Positions 4,468-5,383 of a DNA stretch of 5,383 nucleotides are shown piece by piece. The stretch is taken from assembly GCF_001983105.1 (NCBI RefSeq), contig NZ_MOMC01000026.1, forward strand, positions 18,778-24,160. The letters are read 5' to 3'. Origin of the DNA: Pseudofrankia asymbiotica (GTDB lineage Bacteria > Actinomycetota > Actinomycetes > Frankiales > Frankiaceae). The notes beneath the pieces were generated by a model. That model saw nothing but the letters and a program-made list of their open reading frames with translations, did no database searches and was not told where the DNA came from. The translations under genes and the position numbers were made by a program. How positions within the stretch are numbered: the first letter of the stretch is position 1; each line of letters opens with the position of its first letter.

Positions 4468-5383
4468 CTACTCGGCCGAGCGGCGCTGCCGCGGCGAGGC
4501 CTTGGCCGCCTTCGCGGCCGCCTGCTCCGGCACCACCGGCTCGACGGCCGGGGCCGTCTCGGTCGGCGAGCCCGGCTCGCCGGCGAGTGCCGGCTGGCGG
4601 CGGGCGATCGCCTCGACGACCTTGCGGGCGAGGTCCTGCGGCGCGAGGCCGACCTCGGCGAGGACCTCGTCGCGCTTGCCCTGGTCGAGGAACCGCTGGG
4701 CGATGCCGAAGTCGCGCAGCGGAATGTCGACGTCGGCGTCGCGCAGGGCCTGCGCGATGGCCGAGCCGACGCCGCCGACGCGGCCGTTGTCCTCGACGGT
4801 GACGACCAGGTCGTGGTCACGGGCGAGCTCGACGATCTCGGCCGGCACCGGCTTGACCCAGCGCGGGTCGACGACGGTGATCCCGATGCCCTGGCTCGCC
4901 ACCCGGCGGGCGACGTCCATGCAGGTGGGCGCCATCGCGCCGACCGACACCAGCAGCACCTCGCGGTGGCGCGCCACCGCCGGCTCGCGGAACAGCACGT
5001 CCACGCCGCCGACGGTGTCGATCGCCGGCACGTCGGCCCAGACGCTCCCCTTCGGGAAGCGGATGACGTTCGGCTTCTCGGTCTCGGCGACCGCCTCGCG
5101 CAGCAGGGTGCGCAGCGTCGTCTCGTCCCGCGGGGCGGCGATCTCCAGGTCCGGCACGATCTGCATGAGCGACATGTCCCACATGCCGTTGTGCGACGCG
5201 CCGTCCTCGCCGGTCACACCCGCGCGGTCGAGCACGAACGTCACCGCCTGGCGGTGCAGCGCGACGTCCATGAGGACCTGGTCGAACGCCCGGTTGAGGA
5301 AGGTCGCGTAGAGGCAGACGACCGGCTTGAGACCACCCATCGCGAGGCCGGCGGCCGACGTGGTGGCGTGCTGCTCGGCGATG
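4468..5383 (-). CDS. dxs: 1-deoxy-D-xylulose-5-phosphate synthase, C-terminal half (cut by right edge)
   Basis: DXS joins pyruvate and glyceraldehyde 3-phosphate, using thiamine diphosphate, to make 1-deoxy-D-xylulose 5-phosphate, the first step of the MEP isoprenoid pathway (also feeding thiamine and pyridoxal synthesis in many bacteria). The 304 visible residues begin [18 protein letters not shown] and end at a TAG (4470-4468). They hold the end of the pyrimidine-binding domain and the transketolase C-terminal domain. Using E. coli numbering from memory, catalytic Glu370 (IAEQHA), Tyr392 ([11 protein letters not shown]), Arg420 (DRAG), Asp427 (GEDG) and His431 (SHNG) are all present at the right spacing. 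Later motifs include [11 protein letters not shown] and [15 protein letters not shown]. About 45 residues past the conserved domain (from ARRQPAL to RQRRSAE) form an Ala/Pro/Glu-rich tail. ATG 5340 is an internal methionine and not the start; the N-terminal half lies outside the window. Hairpins follow the stop. Confidence 0.97.
   Translation of the reverse strand, partial: IAEQHATTSAAGLAMGGLKPVVCLYATFLNRAFDQVLMDVALHRQAVTFVLDRAGVTGEDGASHNGMWDMSLMQIVPDLEIAAPRDETTLRTLLREAVAETEKPNVIRFPKGSVWADVPAIDTVGGVDVLFREPAVARHREVLLVSVGAMAPTCMDVARRVASQGIGITVVDPRWVKPVPAEIVELARDHDLVVTVEDNGRVGGVGSAIAQALRDADVDIPLRDFGIAQRFLDQGKRDEVLAEVGLAPQDLARKVVEAIARRQPALAGEPGSPTETAPAVEPVVPEQAAAKAAKASPRQRRSAE

Noticed and set aside
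4502..5311. 269-residue plus-strand open frame opposite dxs
   Set aside because: It is the antisense of a highly conserved enzyme, with Ser/Arg/Thr-rich composition and no recognisable motif.

Overview
The window is very GC-rich (about three quarters G+C by eye), with coding frames that put G or C at almost every third codon position, GTG starts and long Ala/Pro/Gly/Arg-rich tails. This fits a high-GC actinobacterium. A Frankia-like or related filamentous actinomycete is my best guess, but the sequence alone does not fix the genus.

Layout from left to right: (1) the first codons of an unrecognised minus-strand gene that runs off the left edge (1-159). (2) A divergent 151-bp gap. (3) A small plus-strand gene for an 83-residue actinobacterial protein that resembles the DUF6158 family (311-562). 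(4) A 251-bp gap with a perfect 36-bp palindrome, probably a terminator (665-700). (5) A plus-strand gene for a membrane-anchored aminoacyl-phospholipid synthase of the MprF/LysX type (DUF2156 domain) without a lysyl-tRNA synthetase domain (814-2952). (6) A 101-bp convergent gap holding an exact 24-bp direct repeat, one copy of which ends on the synthase stop codon, framed by 10-bp inverted repeats. (7) A minus-strand gene for a multi-pass protein of the flippase-like family that forms the membrane half of MprF (PF03706) (3054-4262). (8) A 205-bp gap with hairpins that probably terminate dxs. (9) The C-terminal half of dxs on the minus strand, running off the right edge (4468-5383).

How they may work together: in Firmicutes, MprF joins a flippase domain and an aminoacyl-phosphatidylglycerol synthase domain in one polypeptide. 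Here the two kinds of domain sit in neighbouring, tail-to-tail genes. A split MprF pair is an attractive idea, but PF03706 proteins are diverse and convergent genes are not co-transcribed, so it remains an inference. dxs makes the first committed intermediate of the MEP isoprenoid pathway and lies upstream of the flippase-like gene on the same strand, but hairpins separate them. No RNA genes, CRISPR array, transposase or phage genes were seen. The main oddities are a long low-complexity insertion with a tandem repeat inside the synthase catalytic domain, the repeat pair at its stop codon, and a strongly G-rich tract over the 3' end of the flippase-like gene. I see no clear evidence for a wholly new biological system.
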